From positions 20,451,445 through 20,515,444 of the forward strand of contig CM033107.1 of NCBI GenBank assembly GCA_019321725.1: a stretch of DNA of 64,000 bases, read 5' to 3'. The stretch is from Paulownia fortunei. Lineage: Eukaryota > Streptophyta > Magnoliopsida > Lamiales > Paulowniaceae. The notes below the pieces were generated by a model. It was not told the origin of the DNA. It saw only the letters and a list, made by a program, of their open reading frames with translations, and made no database searches. The translations under genes and the position numbers were made by a program. Below are positions 11,130 through 24,179 of the stretch, piece after piece (the stretch's first letter is position 1; each line of letters opens with the position of its first letter).

Positions 11130-11430
11130 GTTTGATTTTGGACTCATAATTTTTCAATTAAGATTATGTATTCTTCTATCATGTGTGAATGTTATATCTG
11201 TAAATTGATAATTATGTTTTCTCCATCAATATACTTTCAATTGATGAAAGTGTGTTGTCCATTTTGTTATATATGTAAATATACATATGATTTAGTATAT
11301 ATACTTATATCATGGGTAATAAACTATTTATCGGCAAAACCCCATGAAAATTTATCATAGTCTGATCTGTTAGTCCATTTTGTTTCCCATTTTAAGCATA
11401 CATGTTTTACCTTTTAAATCCCATGTAAAG

Positions 11431-11468
<38 letters not shown>

Positions 11469-12365
11469 GCAACCTGTATGTTGGTTACCATGCTTCAATT
11501 AGCCAATTAGTGACGTTCAGTTTATATTTCTTTGTAAAGCATTATGGTAAAATAATGATTGGATGCATAGTCTGTCCATTATGCTCTAATTTTCCGTCAA
11601 GAATCAGGATTTAGTGGATAACATATACGAACTAAGTACTATATTCACATTCATGTTTCTCTGATTATAGTGTCCTTTTAAAAGGCACGAGAAAGAATGA
11701 ATTTATTTATTTTCCATATCGTCTAGCATATATATATTGTTCGAAATTGATATATGTACATACTTCGAAATTTTCATTAAGAATTTATGTGAAAGATGAT
11801 ATATTAGTCATCAAAGTGGCCGAACTTTAATTTTCATGTGTATTGAAGTATAACATTTGTTATATAATTTGTCATCTATATTATAAATAATTTGTTAATC
11901 ATTAAAGTGGCTAAATAAGAAATTTCTCATAGATGTCAAATTAATTAATATTCAATTACCATGATTACATGATATTATTATAAGATAACATGATGATATA
12001 TAGTTTTATAAGTATATTGAAGTTTATTGATTATAAAATATTTAAAGATCGTCCAAAGGCTGATCAACTATTTTATAATCATAAAAATGATCGTGGCTAA
12101 TTGATATATTTGATTATATATATTTAGTATATCCAAAGATAACAAACATGTCTAATTAGAGTATATTTAATTAACAAATATGTGAAATTAAGTCTAGCAT
12201 CAATTATGTTTATTTAGTACATTGTTGGATCATCCAAAGAGAACTTCAATGTATATTTATTATTTTCATGAATGTCAGTGTATGAATTTATATTATATGT
12301 TTACATTTAAAACTAAAAGCATTAATGTATGATCATTTTTATATATTTTGCAGTACATATTTCTG
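11130..12365 (+). other. Copia 1 untranslated leader with (TA)n
   Basis: About 1.2 kb between primer-binding site and gag. It is AT-rich and includes an uninterrupted TA microsatellite at 11432-11461. No coding region is visible. Confidence 0.6.
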
Positions 12366-15300
12366 ACTCTTTTCATTCGCAAGCCTTGTCTATTATAAAG
12401 TTCAATGGACTTAATTTTTTTGAATGGTCCAAACAAATTTAGTTTCACTTAGGTGTTTTGGATTTTGATTTGGCACTAAAGAATAATAAACCCACTACTA
12501 TTAATAATTCTAACAGTACTGAACAAATGTCTTTCCAAAATGCTTGGGAAAGATCTACAGACTAAACCTTATACTTATGCGGATGACAATAGTAAAGAAC
12601 ATTATGTTAGTGATTCTCAAAATTGATAGTGCTAAGAAATTTATGAAGTTTGTGGAAGATCATTCTCAATTTAACTTTGCTGATAAATCAGTTGTTAGGA
12701 CACTAATGAGTATATTAACCACCATGAAGTTTGATGGTTCTCGTACAATGCATGAATATATCACTGAGATGACAAATATAGCATCAAGATTGGGATTTAT
12801 TAGATTGAAAGTGAGTGATAATTTCCTTGTGTAGTTTATCATTAACTCCTTGCCTCTTATATCAGTCTATTCCAAATTAATTACACCACCATAAAAGATA
12901 AACGAAATGTGACTGAATTGTAAAGTATGCTTATTCAAGAGGAGACAAGATATAAGAAGCAAGGTATTCACTCAGTTAACCTCGTGGGTCAATCATGAGC
13001 TAAAAAGAATCCAGTAAAGAAGAATGGACATAGCAATAAAGAACCACTAAAGATTAGTATGTCAACTGTCTAAATCCATAAGAAGGAACGAAAGAATGAT
13101 ACGTGTCGTTTTTATAAAAAATCTTGGACATTTTCAGAAAGATTGTCTGAAATATAAGGCATGGTTCAAAAAGAAAAGTTAGCCTAGTGCTTTTGTATGT
13201 TTCGAATCAAATTTGGTAAAAAATTATTATAATACTTGGTGGATTGATTCTGGTTGCACCATGCATATTTCAAATACGATGCATGGATTCTTTGTGACCC
13301 AAACTAAAAACCCAAATGAAAATTTTGTGTTCATGGGGAATAGAGTCAAAACTCTAGTTAAAGCCATTAGAACATATAGTTTAACTTTAGACACTGGACA
13401 TCATTTACATCCTTTTCAACTCTTTATGTTCTTTCTGTTTCTTGCAATTTAGTTTTTTTATCTAAACTTGATATAGCTGTATACTCTTTTAAGTATAGAA
13501 ATAGATGTTTCATTTTATTTAAACATGATTTGTTATTAGTTCTGGTGTTCTTTGTGATAGTTTATACAAATTAAAATTTGATAATATTTTTACTGAGACT
13601 TTGTTGACCTTACATCATAATGTTGGCACTAAACGTAGTTTAGTTGATGAAAGTCCTGCTTACTTGTGACATAAGCGTTTGAGTCACTTATCCAAAGAAA
13701 GAATACAAAAATTAGTAAATAATAAAATCCTTTCTTATTTGGATTTTACTGATTTTGGTACTTGTGTGGATTGTATAAGGGAAATAATATACATAATTAA
13801 GAAAGTAATTACAGGAAGCACACAACTCCTTAAACTTATACACATTGATATATGTAGACCTTTTGATGTTTAATTTTTTGGTGGAAAAAAGGTACTTTAG
13901 CACATTTATTGATGATATTCACGTTATGACTATGTCTATTTATTGCATGATAAATCTGAATCAGTAGACCCTTAAAGATGTTTATTAATGAGGTTGAGAG
14001 ATAATTAGACAAAGGCAAAAATTATCAGGTCTGACAGAGATGGTGAGTGTTATGAAAAATATGATCAAATTGGACAATACCTAGGTCCATTTGCTAAGTT
14101 TTTTAAAAAGCAAGGCATACGTGTTCAATACACAATGTCAGGTATGCCGCAACAAAATGGTGTTGTAGAATGGTGTGGCCATACTTTAATGAGTATGGTT
14201 AAGAGTATGTTAAGTTATTCTTCTTTAGCTTTATCATTGTGGATGCATGCTTTGAAAACCGCAATGTATATATTAAACAGAGTTTCTAGGGAGATAGTTC
14301 TAAAGAAATCTTTTGAACTATGGACATGTAGGAAACCCAATTTAGGGCACCTGCATATTTGGGATTGATTGACGAAAATAAGAATTTATAATCCACGTGA
14401 AAAGAAACTGAATTAAGAACAATCATTGGTTTTTTCATTGGTTATCCAGAAAAAATAGAAATAGTATATATTTTATTGTTCTAATCATAATACAAGAATT
14501 GTTGAAACTGAAAATGCTAGATTCATTAAAATGGTGAAATTAGTGGGAGTATGGAGCCACAAAAAGTAGAAATTCAAGAAGTTAAGGTGGAGATTCATTT
14601 ATCTAAAACTTCTTCTCATGTCATTGTTCCTACAGTTGTTGAACCATTTAAGAACTTACAAGAACAATAAATAAATGATCAAACTCCCAATAATAAAACT
14701 GTTGCCAATGAACTTATAGTGAATGAACCACATCAAATAGCATTAAGAATGTCTGAAAGGCAAAGAAGATCTGCTATTTATGATGATTATGTGGTTTATT
14801 TACAAAAGTCAGAATTTAACGTAGGAATTGATGATAATCTGGTTTCTTTTTCACAAGCCATAGAATGTGCTAATTCTACTAAATGGTTAGATACTATGAA
14901 AAAAGAGTTGAAATCAATAACTTATTATGATCTTGTAGAATTGTCAGAAAGTTGTAGAAGAGTTGGGTGTTAATAGGTTTTTAAGACCAAACATGACTCT
15001 AATGATAATATCGAACGACATAAAGCTAGAGTTATTGCCAAAGGTTTCACTCACAAAAATGATATTGACTACAAAGAGACATTTTTTCCAATTTCTAAGA
15101 AAGACTCATTGAAAATTATCACGGTAATGGTGGCTCATTATGATTTAGAGCTTTATCAAATAGATGTGAAAACTGTTTTTCTAAATGGAAACTTGGAGAA
15201 AAACGTTTATATGGAACAACTTGAGGGTTTTTCAGTTGAAGGAAAGGAATATATATTGTGTAAACTTAAGAAGTCAATATACGGACTTAAGGAAGCTTCC

Positions 15301-16400
15301 TGATAATAGTACCTTAAGTTCAATAATACTATCACTTCTTTTGGATTTATGTAAAACACTGTTGATCGGTGTATATATCTGAAGGTCAGTGGGAGCAAGT
15401 TTATATTTTAGGTTCTGTATGTTGATGATATCTTACTTGCTACTAATGATCTTGACTTATTACATGAGACCAAGAAGTTTCTTTCTAAGAACTTTGAAAT
15501 GAAAGATATGGATGAGGCATCCTATAGGAAATGAATTGAAATATTCCATGATAGATCACAAAGATTGTTGGGATTATCTCAAAAAATATATATTAATAAA
15601 GTTTTAGAGAAATTCAATAAGAAAAAGTGTTCTCCATCTATTGTTCCAATTCAAAAGGAAGATAAATTGAGTCTTATGCAATGCACAAAGAATGAATTGA
15701 AACGTAAATAAATGGAACAAATTTCTTGTGCATCTATTGTTAGGAGCTTGATGTATGATCAAATTTTCACCAGGCTAGACATCAGTTTTGTTGTCGGCAT
15801 GCTGGGCAGGTATCAAAGTAATCCTAGAATGGAGCATTGGAAAGCTGCAAAGAAAGTATTAAAATACTTACAAGGAATAAAAGATTACATGCTCATATAT
15901 AAGAGATCAAATCATCTTGAGGTGATAGGATATTTAGATTCAGATTATGCCGAATGTGTAGATACTAGAAATTCACATTCGGATATTTGTTCCTTTTACC
16001 TGGAGAAGAAATTTCATGGAAGAGTGCAAAGCAATCTGTCATTACTGCATCCACTATGGAAGTTGAATTTGTGGCTTGCTTTAAGGCCACTGTTCATGGA
16101 TTATAGTTGCGAAACTTTATTTCAAAACTTAGAATTGTCAAAAGTATTATCACCTGCTGAAAATTTATTGTGATAATTTCGCAACAGTCTTCTTTTCTAA
16201 AAATAACAAGTATTATAAAATTATTAAACACATGAAATTAAAATACTTTGCCGCTAAAGAAGAAGTTTAGAAATAAAAAGTGTCAATTAAACACATTAGC
16301 ACCAATCCTATAGTTGCGGATCTATTGACAAAAAGGTTGTCACAAAAGATATTTAATGAACATATAGAAAGAATGGGTATTAGCGATAATTGTTATTGAC
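12366..16400 (+). pseudogene. Copia 1 gag-pol polyprotein, broken
   Basis: Gag lies at about 12370-13180, with the helical segment FNFADKSVVRTLMSILTTMK at 12672-12731 and a damaged zinc knuckle near 13105. The protease carries WWIDSGCTMHIS (13240-13275), containing the aspartate of the D-S/T-G motif. The GAG-pre-integrase domain is near 13674-13800. Integrase runs about 13820-14370 and includes GMPQQNGVVEW, the C-terminal part of the catalytic core. Reverse transcriptase is at about 14860-15500 with an intact YVDD box at 15418-15429. RNase H is at about 15712-16170, and the C-terminal ADLLTKRL-type segment is near 16315. Stops and frameshifts separate nearly every block. Family order and motifs are clear; the product is not functional. 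Confidence 0.9.
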
Positions 16401-16794
16401 ATTATGATGATGTTTTATGTTCTTTATGTATTTAACACTCTAAACTCGTTTATTTAATATTTCTGATAACTTAATGCATCATGTTTCATTATGTTAATGT
16501 ATATACATGAATAAATGATGATGATACTAACATGATTTATCTATGATGAGATATTATTATTGAACCATTATGATATCTCTCATTAAATTCACATTAAGTA
16601 TATAACTGATAGTGCAATACATGGAACAGACTATGTCGATCTAAAGACGTACAACCTACATTATTCGTATTAGTTTTTACTGAATGATGAATTTATGATT
16701 TGACCAAATTAGGAAAGAATTTGACTTATATTGTACATTATGTTTATTATTAAACCATTAAGTTAAATTATGACACATGAGCCAAGTGGAAAAA

Positions 16795-17282
16795 TGTTAG
16801 ACTTTTATGTCCCACATATCCTATTTAAGATAATTATCTTTTAATTTAGTTAAGAGATAATTGTGACTTGATAATCATCTTATTTTAGATAGTTATCTTT
16901 TAATTTAGTTAAAAAATAATTATGATTTAATAGTTATCATGTGCCAAATCCCATTGATCAATAGAGAGATATTTTTTAATTATTACACATGTTGATAAAC
17001 CATGTGATTATAAATAAAGCTAATTAGAAATTGATCATCTCTCAATACACTAATCAATAGTTTTTTCTCTATCAGAAAAATATATAGAACTAAAAGGGTT
17101 GAGAGAGAGAAATACGATTTTCTCTACAATCTTTTTATGATTGTATTCAATATTGATCATGGAGCAAGGTACATCTTCTCTTATTTATGATATTGTAAAA
17201 ATCATGAAATTCTAAAATATTGGGCATTATCGTGTATGCAAAAAAAAAAATTTGATTTGCATAACTAAATAATTTCCTAATA
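16795..17282 (+). repeat. 3' LTR of Copia element 1
   Basis: 488 bp, starting TGTTAGAC directly after the purine-rich tract and ending CCTAATA. It is the partner of 10622-11115, with visible divergence. Confidence 0.92.
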
Positions 17283-17670
17283 AACTGTGCTTGCTAAGCC
17301 AAAAACATAGAACATACCTAAAAAGAGTCACCACCATAAATGAGCAACAACAAGGGGAAAAAAGAACATAAATGACAAATAGATTCAAATTAGATTGATA
17401 ATTTTGAACAATAAGGTAAAACAATAGCCTAGATAAAATTTGATGCACTCACTGGCTTCGGTTCTAGCATCTGCGCAGAAGAAAGCAAATTGATGAAAAA
17501 TCACTTGCCCTACAGTTCAAGATATGTTTTTTAAAAAATATTCAACATCAAGAGGAAATAAAGCGAATCAGAGCATAGTAGTTTACCAGTTTTAGAGAAT
17601 CTAAGATGGCATAATCTTTTGTTGTCGTAGATTCGGAGAAGCACTGATTCTTCGTTCCCATTTTTGGGGA

Positions 17671-17679
17671 TTAGGGTTT
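17671..17679 (-). promoter_or_regulatory. Telo-box, unit 1
   Basis: AAACCCTAA on the minus strand, ten bases upstream of an ATG. The telo-box is a promoter/5'UTR element frequent in plant translation-related genes. Confidence 0.5.
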
Positions 17680-18294
17680 TGGTTTGGGGAAGCGGGAAAT
17701 CAACTATAATGAAATCCAAGTATTTTTATAAGCAACTAAACTCTTTTATGGGACTTCCTCTAATCATGCATGATCACAATTGGGTAGCTTCATATTCGAC
17801 CCATTTTAAATTCATCTCGTTTGGAGCAAATTTTTTAAATAATAAACGGATTTGTGATAGGTCTTAATTTTTTATTTTCAAATTTGCTTCTAAATTGCTA
17901 AATATTTCTAAATTGCAAAAACATAAAACATGCCCAAAAAGAGTGGTCACCATAAATCAACAGCAACAATAAGGGGGGAAAGAACATAAAGAGCAAATAG
18001 ATTAACAAATTAGACTGACAATCTTGAACAATAAGGTAAAACAATACCCTATATAAATTTTGATGCACTCATTGGCTTCGGTTCCAACATTTGCGCAAAA
18101 GAAAGTAATTTGATGAAGAAGCACTTGGCCCTACAGTTTAAGAAAAAAATTTAAAAAATTCAACATCAAGAGGGAAAAAAGGCCGAATCAAAGCATAGTA
18201 GTTTGCTAGTTCTAGAGATTCCAACACGGCGTCGCCTCTTGTTATTGAAGATTGGATTGGAGGAGCAGTGGCGCTTCATTCCCATTTTTGGGGA

Positions 18295-18303
18295 TTAGGG
18301 TTT
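18295..18303 (-). promoter_or_regulatory. Telo-box, unit 2
   Basis: AAACCCTAA on the minus strand in the second tandem unit, 624 bp from the first and in the same position relative to the ATG. Confidence 0.5.
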
Positions 18304-18711
18304 TGGTTAGGAAAGCAAGAAATGCAAGAGGTGGGAAATCAATTGTAATGAAATCCAAGTATTTATATAAGCAACAAAACTCTCTTATGGGACTTCCTCT
18401 CATATACGACCACTTCAAATTTATTTCATTTGGAGTAAGTTTTTAAAATAATAAATGGATTTAAGATAAATTTTAATTTTTTATTTTCAAATCTACTTCG
18501 TCCCAAACCTCTATTGTTTAGTTTTTAATTTATTAATAATCTATTATATATGTGATATTTTTAGAAAAATATATTTTTTAAAATTTTTAGAGAATATTTT
18601 TTAATATTTTTAAAAATATCAAATAGGTTGGGTCTAAGTTTCCGGATTTGGGCTCCTTAAAAATCTTGATGGGATAGATATCAAATTTCCTAACCTGCCC
18701 CGATGCTAGGG

Positions 18712-19722
18712 GTGATCACGATGCAGTTTTGTGATTTTTTTCTCTAATTTCAAACTGAATTACCATGTGCGGTTTTGTTAAAAAATTAATTTTAAATTAT
18801 AATTTTGTCAAGTAAAATAAAAAGTGGGGTTTTAAGTAGTTTTGGTTGGTTACGGGCTATTTCTTACCAATAAAAAAAAACGATTAAGCAAAAAAAAATA
18901 GAATATTAGTAAAAAAAATCATTTAAGTGTGGAAATAACATCATAACCTTCAACTTGAAAATAATAGCATAGTCTTTCTAGTACTGACAAATAGGTGCAT
19001 TGTTGTGCATCAATTTCAACTTATTTCATATATTCTACTTACTCATTTAGTTTTATTTATGTTATATAGTCTGTAACAGGTACGGTAAAGAAAATAATAC
19101 AAAAATTCTCAATATGTCAAAGTGTAAGTTGAAAAAAATTTATTTGAATATACAAACATTATAAACTCAAAAAGTTTTGATTATGTACAAAAAAAAATAC
19201 TTATTTTCTTCATCTTCTAATTCTTAAAAAAATAAATTGACTCATTCACATGGCATAAAACTACAAAAGAAAAATAAACAATTAAAAAGTAACTAGAAAA
19301 AAAATCTTGAAAAAAATAAATAAACCAACACTTCTAAAAGAAAAAGAAAAATTAAACTTTTTAATATTAAAATTAATATATGCTCCTTGTATCACAACTT
19401 GAGATAAATAAAAACAAAAAAAAATTATAAGAAGTCGATGATCACATAAAGAGTTAATTCTATAAAACCTTAATAAATATTACAATTATAAGTTAATTAT
19501 CAAATTTAAAATTAATATTAATTATTAATAAATTTAATATACATTTATAGGTGGTGCTTCAAATTCCAAACTGCTACCAAACCATACAAGATGGTATGAT
19601 TTTAATTGAATTTTTGAAAAACGATTTATGTAGTAATTTAGTAAAAATGATTTGGTGTGGTGTGGTGCAGTCGGTTTGAGTGATTTTTGAATTTTTATGA
19701 TCACCTCAACCTATTGCCAGCT
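18712..19722. mobile_element. Candidate non-autonomous DNA transposon (hAT-like)
   Basis: The left end has 'taggggtgatcac' and the right end, read in reverse, 'taggttgaggtgatca'. Near both ends are gcggtttt/gtgcggt-type blocks in inverted orientation ('gtgcggttttg' at about 18767 and the complement of 'cggtttgagtgat' near 19671). The interior is A-rich and non-coding. The arrangement resembles hAT-type MITEs, but the inverted repeats are short and I found no convincing 8-bp target duplication. Confidence 0.35.
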
Positions 19723-22039
19723 ATATCCTTGTGCCTTGCACGCAACAAGTATTGTACGTATTTTTTTATAATATGGTGTCCCATATTGAGTATCTTGTTT
19801 TTCAATGAATTTTCAAATATTTACATTTGTTTTATATTAGTTGGTTGCTAGCATTTTGAAACTTTTCTTGTACTATCTAATGGAGCTCATTTCAAATTTC
19901 TCATAATTATAAAAGAAAAATATAATTCAAATTTTATATATATATATAAGAAAAAATAACTAAATAAATAAATCAAAAGAGAAACAGAGGATATCCAGCA
20001 AGATCACTAATTGATGGATGAACTCACTAACTAATCACTCCAAGAGCGGACTAACTGATCAGCTACAGTCAGTACAAACTTTACTCAGCTGCTGGATTAG
20101 TGAGCTGGCTTGGTTAATTAACTGATCTATGCGAGTTGTTTTGTGTAACCATTTTAATAATTAGATTTTTCAAATTGTACCGTTTGATTCGCAAAATATT
20201 GCAATTTTTCGTAAAAATATATTTTTATATCTAAAGGTACTCTTTAGACAAAAAGGTATTTGCTGAAGTCATCTTTTGAAAGTATATAAATACTTTCAGT
20301 ATTTGACCAAAGATGTGAAAAATTATGAATCTCTCTCTTTAGATTCGAATCTATTTTCTTTCTTTATACTTTATGCATTTTTAACTTTGAAACTTGATTG
20401 AGTCTTGCTGTTTAATTTGCAAAGAGTGTAGCATTAGAAATTAGTATAGTAATAAATTTTGTATCTTAAAGATGGATTCCTGGAGAACTATTTATATCAT
20501 AATGAGAGAAATTTATTTGTGTTCATGCCCTTTCTGTAACTAGTTTTCTTTGTGCTTTCGATAAGAATTTTTCATACCTCCGTAACTTGTATTTGCTTTC
20601 CTAATGTTAAAAATGTTTAGATGTTTGAGTTTAAAGATCGAAACATCAAACTAAATTCGAATAAACAAGTTTAAGGTATGAAAAAATAAGTTATGCATTA
20701 TTAACAAACACGGAAATAAATACAGAAACAAAGCACACATAGTGATAAAGAAATAAATGAGGATCCATTGAATTTTTTGGTGGGTTTTTTTCAGAATAAA
20801 TTTGTATCTCGTATTTAAATATTTATTTTGGACTTTATAAGAAACAATACATGGCATGCTTCCATATGGTTTCAAATACTTTTAACATATGATTTTTGTG
20901 GCATCAGCATGTCCTTGGCATTGCATTTGTAATTAGTCATTATTGCCAACGCTGATTCATTCTCAAGTATCCAAAACGCTTATTGCATTATTATATCAAT
21001 TTGGTACTTCTCATTTTACAAACTGATATTATTCAAGCCAAAAAACAATCCAACATCCTTCGGTTTTGCATCCTTCTAATACAACCCCAAAAAGCGAAAA
21101 ATGAAAAAAGAGGACAGCGAATATGTTCTTAGTTCCTACCTCAAAGTTGTTTGACTACCCCAAAATTAACTCGAGTGCAACTCATTTTTGCACTCAATTA
21201 AATAAACGTTTAATCTGTGAAACACCATTACTCTAATGTCAGGTGTAACCTTCCTAATCCATCCGCGACAATCAGGTGCAACACTCTGCCCATCGAATTA
21301 TGAGGGATGATTGATGAAAAACACTCACCCATATATCTAATAGTCAGCAGTGAATCAAGTGTCTTGCACCCAATCTATTGTACAATGACATGATCATGAA
21401 ATAAACGGAAAGAAGAAAGTACAGAATAATTCATGCATACCATTTACATTTGCATCTGATATTACATCTCTAGTCATGATGTACATGTTATAACTTTTCA
21501 ATTTACATTTCCATCTGAAATAATAAAAATATACTAAAAATTCCACAAAACAATCTCATAGTGGAACTCTTAACATGATACATAGCTTACGTAATTGAAG
21601 GTTTATAATGCTAAAAGTAACTAAGAGTGATATCACGCGTTTAGTTCACAGGAAATTTACACAGGGCGGACATCCTTTCCAAAGTTTCGCCAACAGCTGG
21701 TGAAAAGCAATCTTGCACCCAATCATCTGGCAAAGTGATCACATATGAAGCACTTGATTGCAAAAGCACGAGCAACCAAGGTACAGAGCAGTGTAACAAA
21801 ATACCTTTTCATGGATAACTATACATATTACTGTTGACCATTCAGAGTTTCATAATATTCCATCAGTTTGCTGAACTTGACAGAGTAAATACTAACTTGG
21901 CTGCATCTATTGGGTTGATCAACTTTCTTTTTTTCTTAAGAGGATCTTTGGGACAGCCAACAAAGAAAGAACAGTGACGCATCCGTTCATCTCAAAATCC
22001 ATTAACTCAGCTTCGGACGAAGCTTTGAAAGCTAGGTTG
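19723..22039. other. Intergenic and F-box gene 3' flank
   Basis: No gene recognised. The part around 20290-20470 ('tataaatactttcag' followed by a CT-rich leader-like stretch) resembles the U3/R part of an LTR or a promoter but has no partner in the window. The part nearest 22039 is the probable 3'UTR of the F-box gene. The minus frame at 20651-20875 has no recognisable domain. Confidence 0.4.
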
Positions 22040-24054
22040 TTAGATGCCATCAGAAATCCAAGCATCTTTCGTTCCCTCTTTCCACATTCCCCATTTCCAT
22101 CTCACCCTAACACAATGAGCCATACACCTTGAAATAAGACTACTGGTGACATTAGAAACGACATCACGGTGGACAAACACTGCCATGTTAGACAGGCCAC
22201 TACAATTATCCAATAAAGAGAAAATGGTGGACAGGGTAACCTCAATATCATTTACAGTTAAATATGCTGTAATCTCTTTCAATCCCTTCATTTGAGCCCT
22301 GGATTCTAAGCCTCCCAGGCCAGGATATGTTTCAAGCTCAGACCAAGCGCCAGAAGTCAAATTAAGAGAGCTAACATTTGGAAAAGCACAAAGCAATAAC
22401 TCAAGAATGGAATTCGAAACTCCAACTGGCACTTCCCATCTTGTTGAGACAGCAGTTAGACTCTTAACAGTTCTGCCAAAAGGAAATGTAACAAGTAGAT
22501 TGCGGAGTCCTGTAGATTCAAGATGAAGTTTTTTCAAATGATAGAATTCTCTCACTTTGAAGTTGCAAGCACTCTCGAGAGAAAGATTCAAGTCGTATAA
22601 TAACGGAGTCTCAATGAGAAGGAGATTTGGCTTCACGCATTTAAGTGTGAGCTTGACAAGATTGGGTGCAACTATAGATATAGAGATTGGAGCATTAGAC
22701 AACGTCCACTGACATGTTCTGAGGTGCATGAAATGGATCCTGGGTTCTTTAAGTCCTCCAACCCCAATCAAATTGAGAACTTGCAGCCAAGGGAAACATT
22801 CATTGACCTTTTCCAAGTTCTCATCATCCAATCTTATGAATTCAAGCGTCAAGGTTGTGAGTTTTGGCATAGGAGTTAAACCATCAACAGATAGCCATGC
22901 ATTCTTAATCTCTAACTCCTGGAGTTTAAGACCTGCATATACAGAAAAATTTCATTTCCATTGATCTGCAACCATTTACTTATTTAGAGTAAGAAGAAAC
23001 GAGCATTTCCAATCCTTGTTAAACACACAAATCAATTGACACGAAAGAACACAGGGTCAAGAGCCAGGAACCAGCGAGTCTAAACCTTGAAATGCATTGA
23101 AGTAGAGTAATTAACGTAGAATTACTAAGACTAGATGAAAAAAAAAAATCACTAACCTTTACCTTGATTAAGAAAGAACTCGAGCACCTTAACCCAACAG
23201 AAAAACAGTTATCTTTTTCCTTCTCTTAGTGCCCACAGACAAAAGCATTGCTGCTTTCTTCTTTACGGTAGAAATCAATGCTTTTAGCTAATTTACGAAT
23301 TTGTATCTTAAAAATTCAACAGTGATCCCACTACGAAACTCAAAACTTGTCTATAACTTATCTCAATCATCGCCCAATTCCAAGCCAAACCGGGAGATGC
23401 AGACCAGAGTAGATTCTCACTATTTCATATATATTTCAACTTAATACCTTTAGACAACAGCCATAAATATTCTTCATACACCAATCCTTCACTACAATCA
23501 AACAGATAAAAATATAACTAGCAGTATATCCGTTAAACCCACAATGATTATGCACGCATGTAAACAAAGTAATTAACAAGAAACAAGAAATGCGGCTCAC
23601 AATAAGAAGAAATGAGGGGGAGCACATCTGATCGCCTCCAGCAAGACTGCACCCAAAAATCCGAAATCGAAACCGACCTCAAATCTCCGCAAACCTTCGG
23701 CAGCCACGCCTTTACGAAATTAACGTCGCTCAGGAACAAATCATCCTCTTCGTCCTCAACGTCGTCGTACGCCACGAGGCGCAGCGGCTTCTCGACGCCG
23801 ATCGAAACACTCTCCACAATCTGCAATTCGGAAATCAGTTTATTGAATACTTCCTTGAAGGGGGTGATCGAAGACCTAATCAAAGGAGATCGGGACTTGG
23901 CGTAGCGGAGGTAGGAGCACTGGAGGTTGACGGATCGGACCTCCGGCGCGAGCAAGTTTAAGGTTTTGGAAGAGGCTCGGCAGCGGGCCAGATCGGCGGA
24001 GTCCGCGAGGCGGCTGAGGATTTCGAGGAGGAGAGGTGGAGGAAGGTCGTCCAT
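22040..24054 (-). CDS. F-box/LRR-repeat protein, complete
   Basis: Two exons, 24054..23601 and 22932..22040, joined across a GT-AG intron with phase 1 (T + GT = Cys), give 448 residues. The first ~45 residues are an F-box (MDDLPPPLLLEILSRLADSA, then DLARCRASSKTLNLLAPEVR), the part that binds SKP1 in SCF ubiquitin ligases. The rest is a leucine-rich array: LQELEIKNAWLSVDGL at the exon junction, LTTLTLEFIRLDDENLEKVN, then LQVLNLIGVGGLKEPRIHF. The C-terminus (VRVRWKWGMWKEG) is a conserved end of this subgroup. It closely resembles, from memory, Arabidopsis At4g29420. The role is inferred: substrate adaptor of a cullin-RING ligase; the substrate is unknown. Codon use and GC content of exon 1 are higher than the flanks. 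Nothing is broken. Confidence 0.92.
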
Positions 24055-24179
24055 GGAAATTGGAGAGAATCATCGAAGTACTCGAAAGGTTTGGAAGCTT
24101 ATTACACACTTTCTTTTTGTTTTTTTTTTTTGTTTTTGGGACTTTTCGAATTTCAGGATTTCGTGTTGTTGATGTTTCC

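Larger units (their letters stand above)
10622..17282 (+). mobile_element. Nearly full-length degenerate Ty1/Copia retrotransposon
   Basis: About 6.66 kb bounded by two related LTRs, each starting TGTTAGAC and ending CCTAATA. A primer-binding site matching initiator-Met tRNA (TGGTATCAGAGC, 11118-11129) lies 2 bp after the 5' LTR. A purine-rich tract (aagtggaaaaa) precedes the 3' LTR. Domain order is gag, protease, integrase, reverse transcriptase, RNase H, which defines Copia. Flanking bases are aactt on the left (10617-10621) and aactg on the right (17283-17287), a 4-of-5 match to a target duplication. The LTRs show many substitutions and small indels and the polyprotein is broken repeatedly, so the insertion is old and cannot move by itself. 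Confidence 0.92.
17296..18480 (-). repeat. Tandem duplication of a telo-box gene-like fragment
   Basis: Two units, about 17296-17870 and 17912-18470, offset by about 620 bp, share long stretches: 'acaataaggtaaaacaata', 'tttgatgcactca', 'cccatttttggggattaggg' and 'atgggacttcctct'. Read on the minus strand each has AAACCCTAATCCCC followed shortly by ATGGGAA, then a possible donor and a later cag acceptor, like the 5' end of a plant gene. The reading frames after the ATG differ between the two units, so neither is constrained as protein. I do not recognise the source gene. The 3' LTR of Copia 1 ends only 13 bp from the first unit. Confidence 0.75.
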
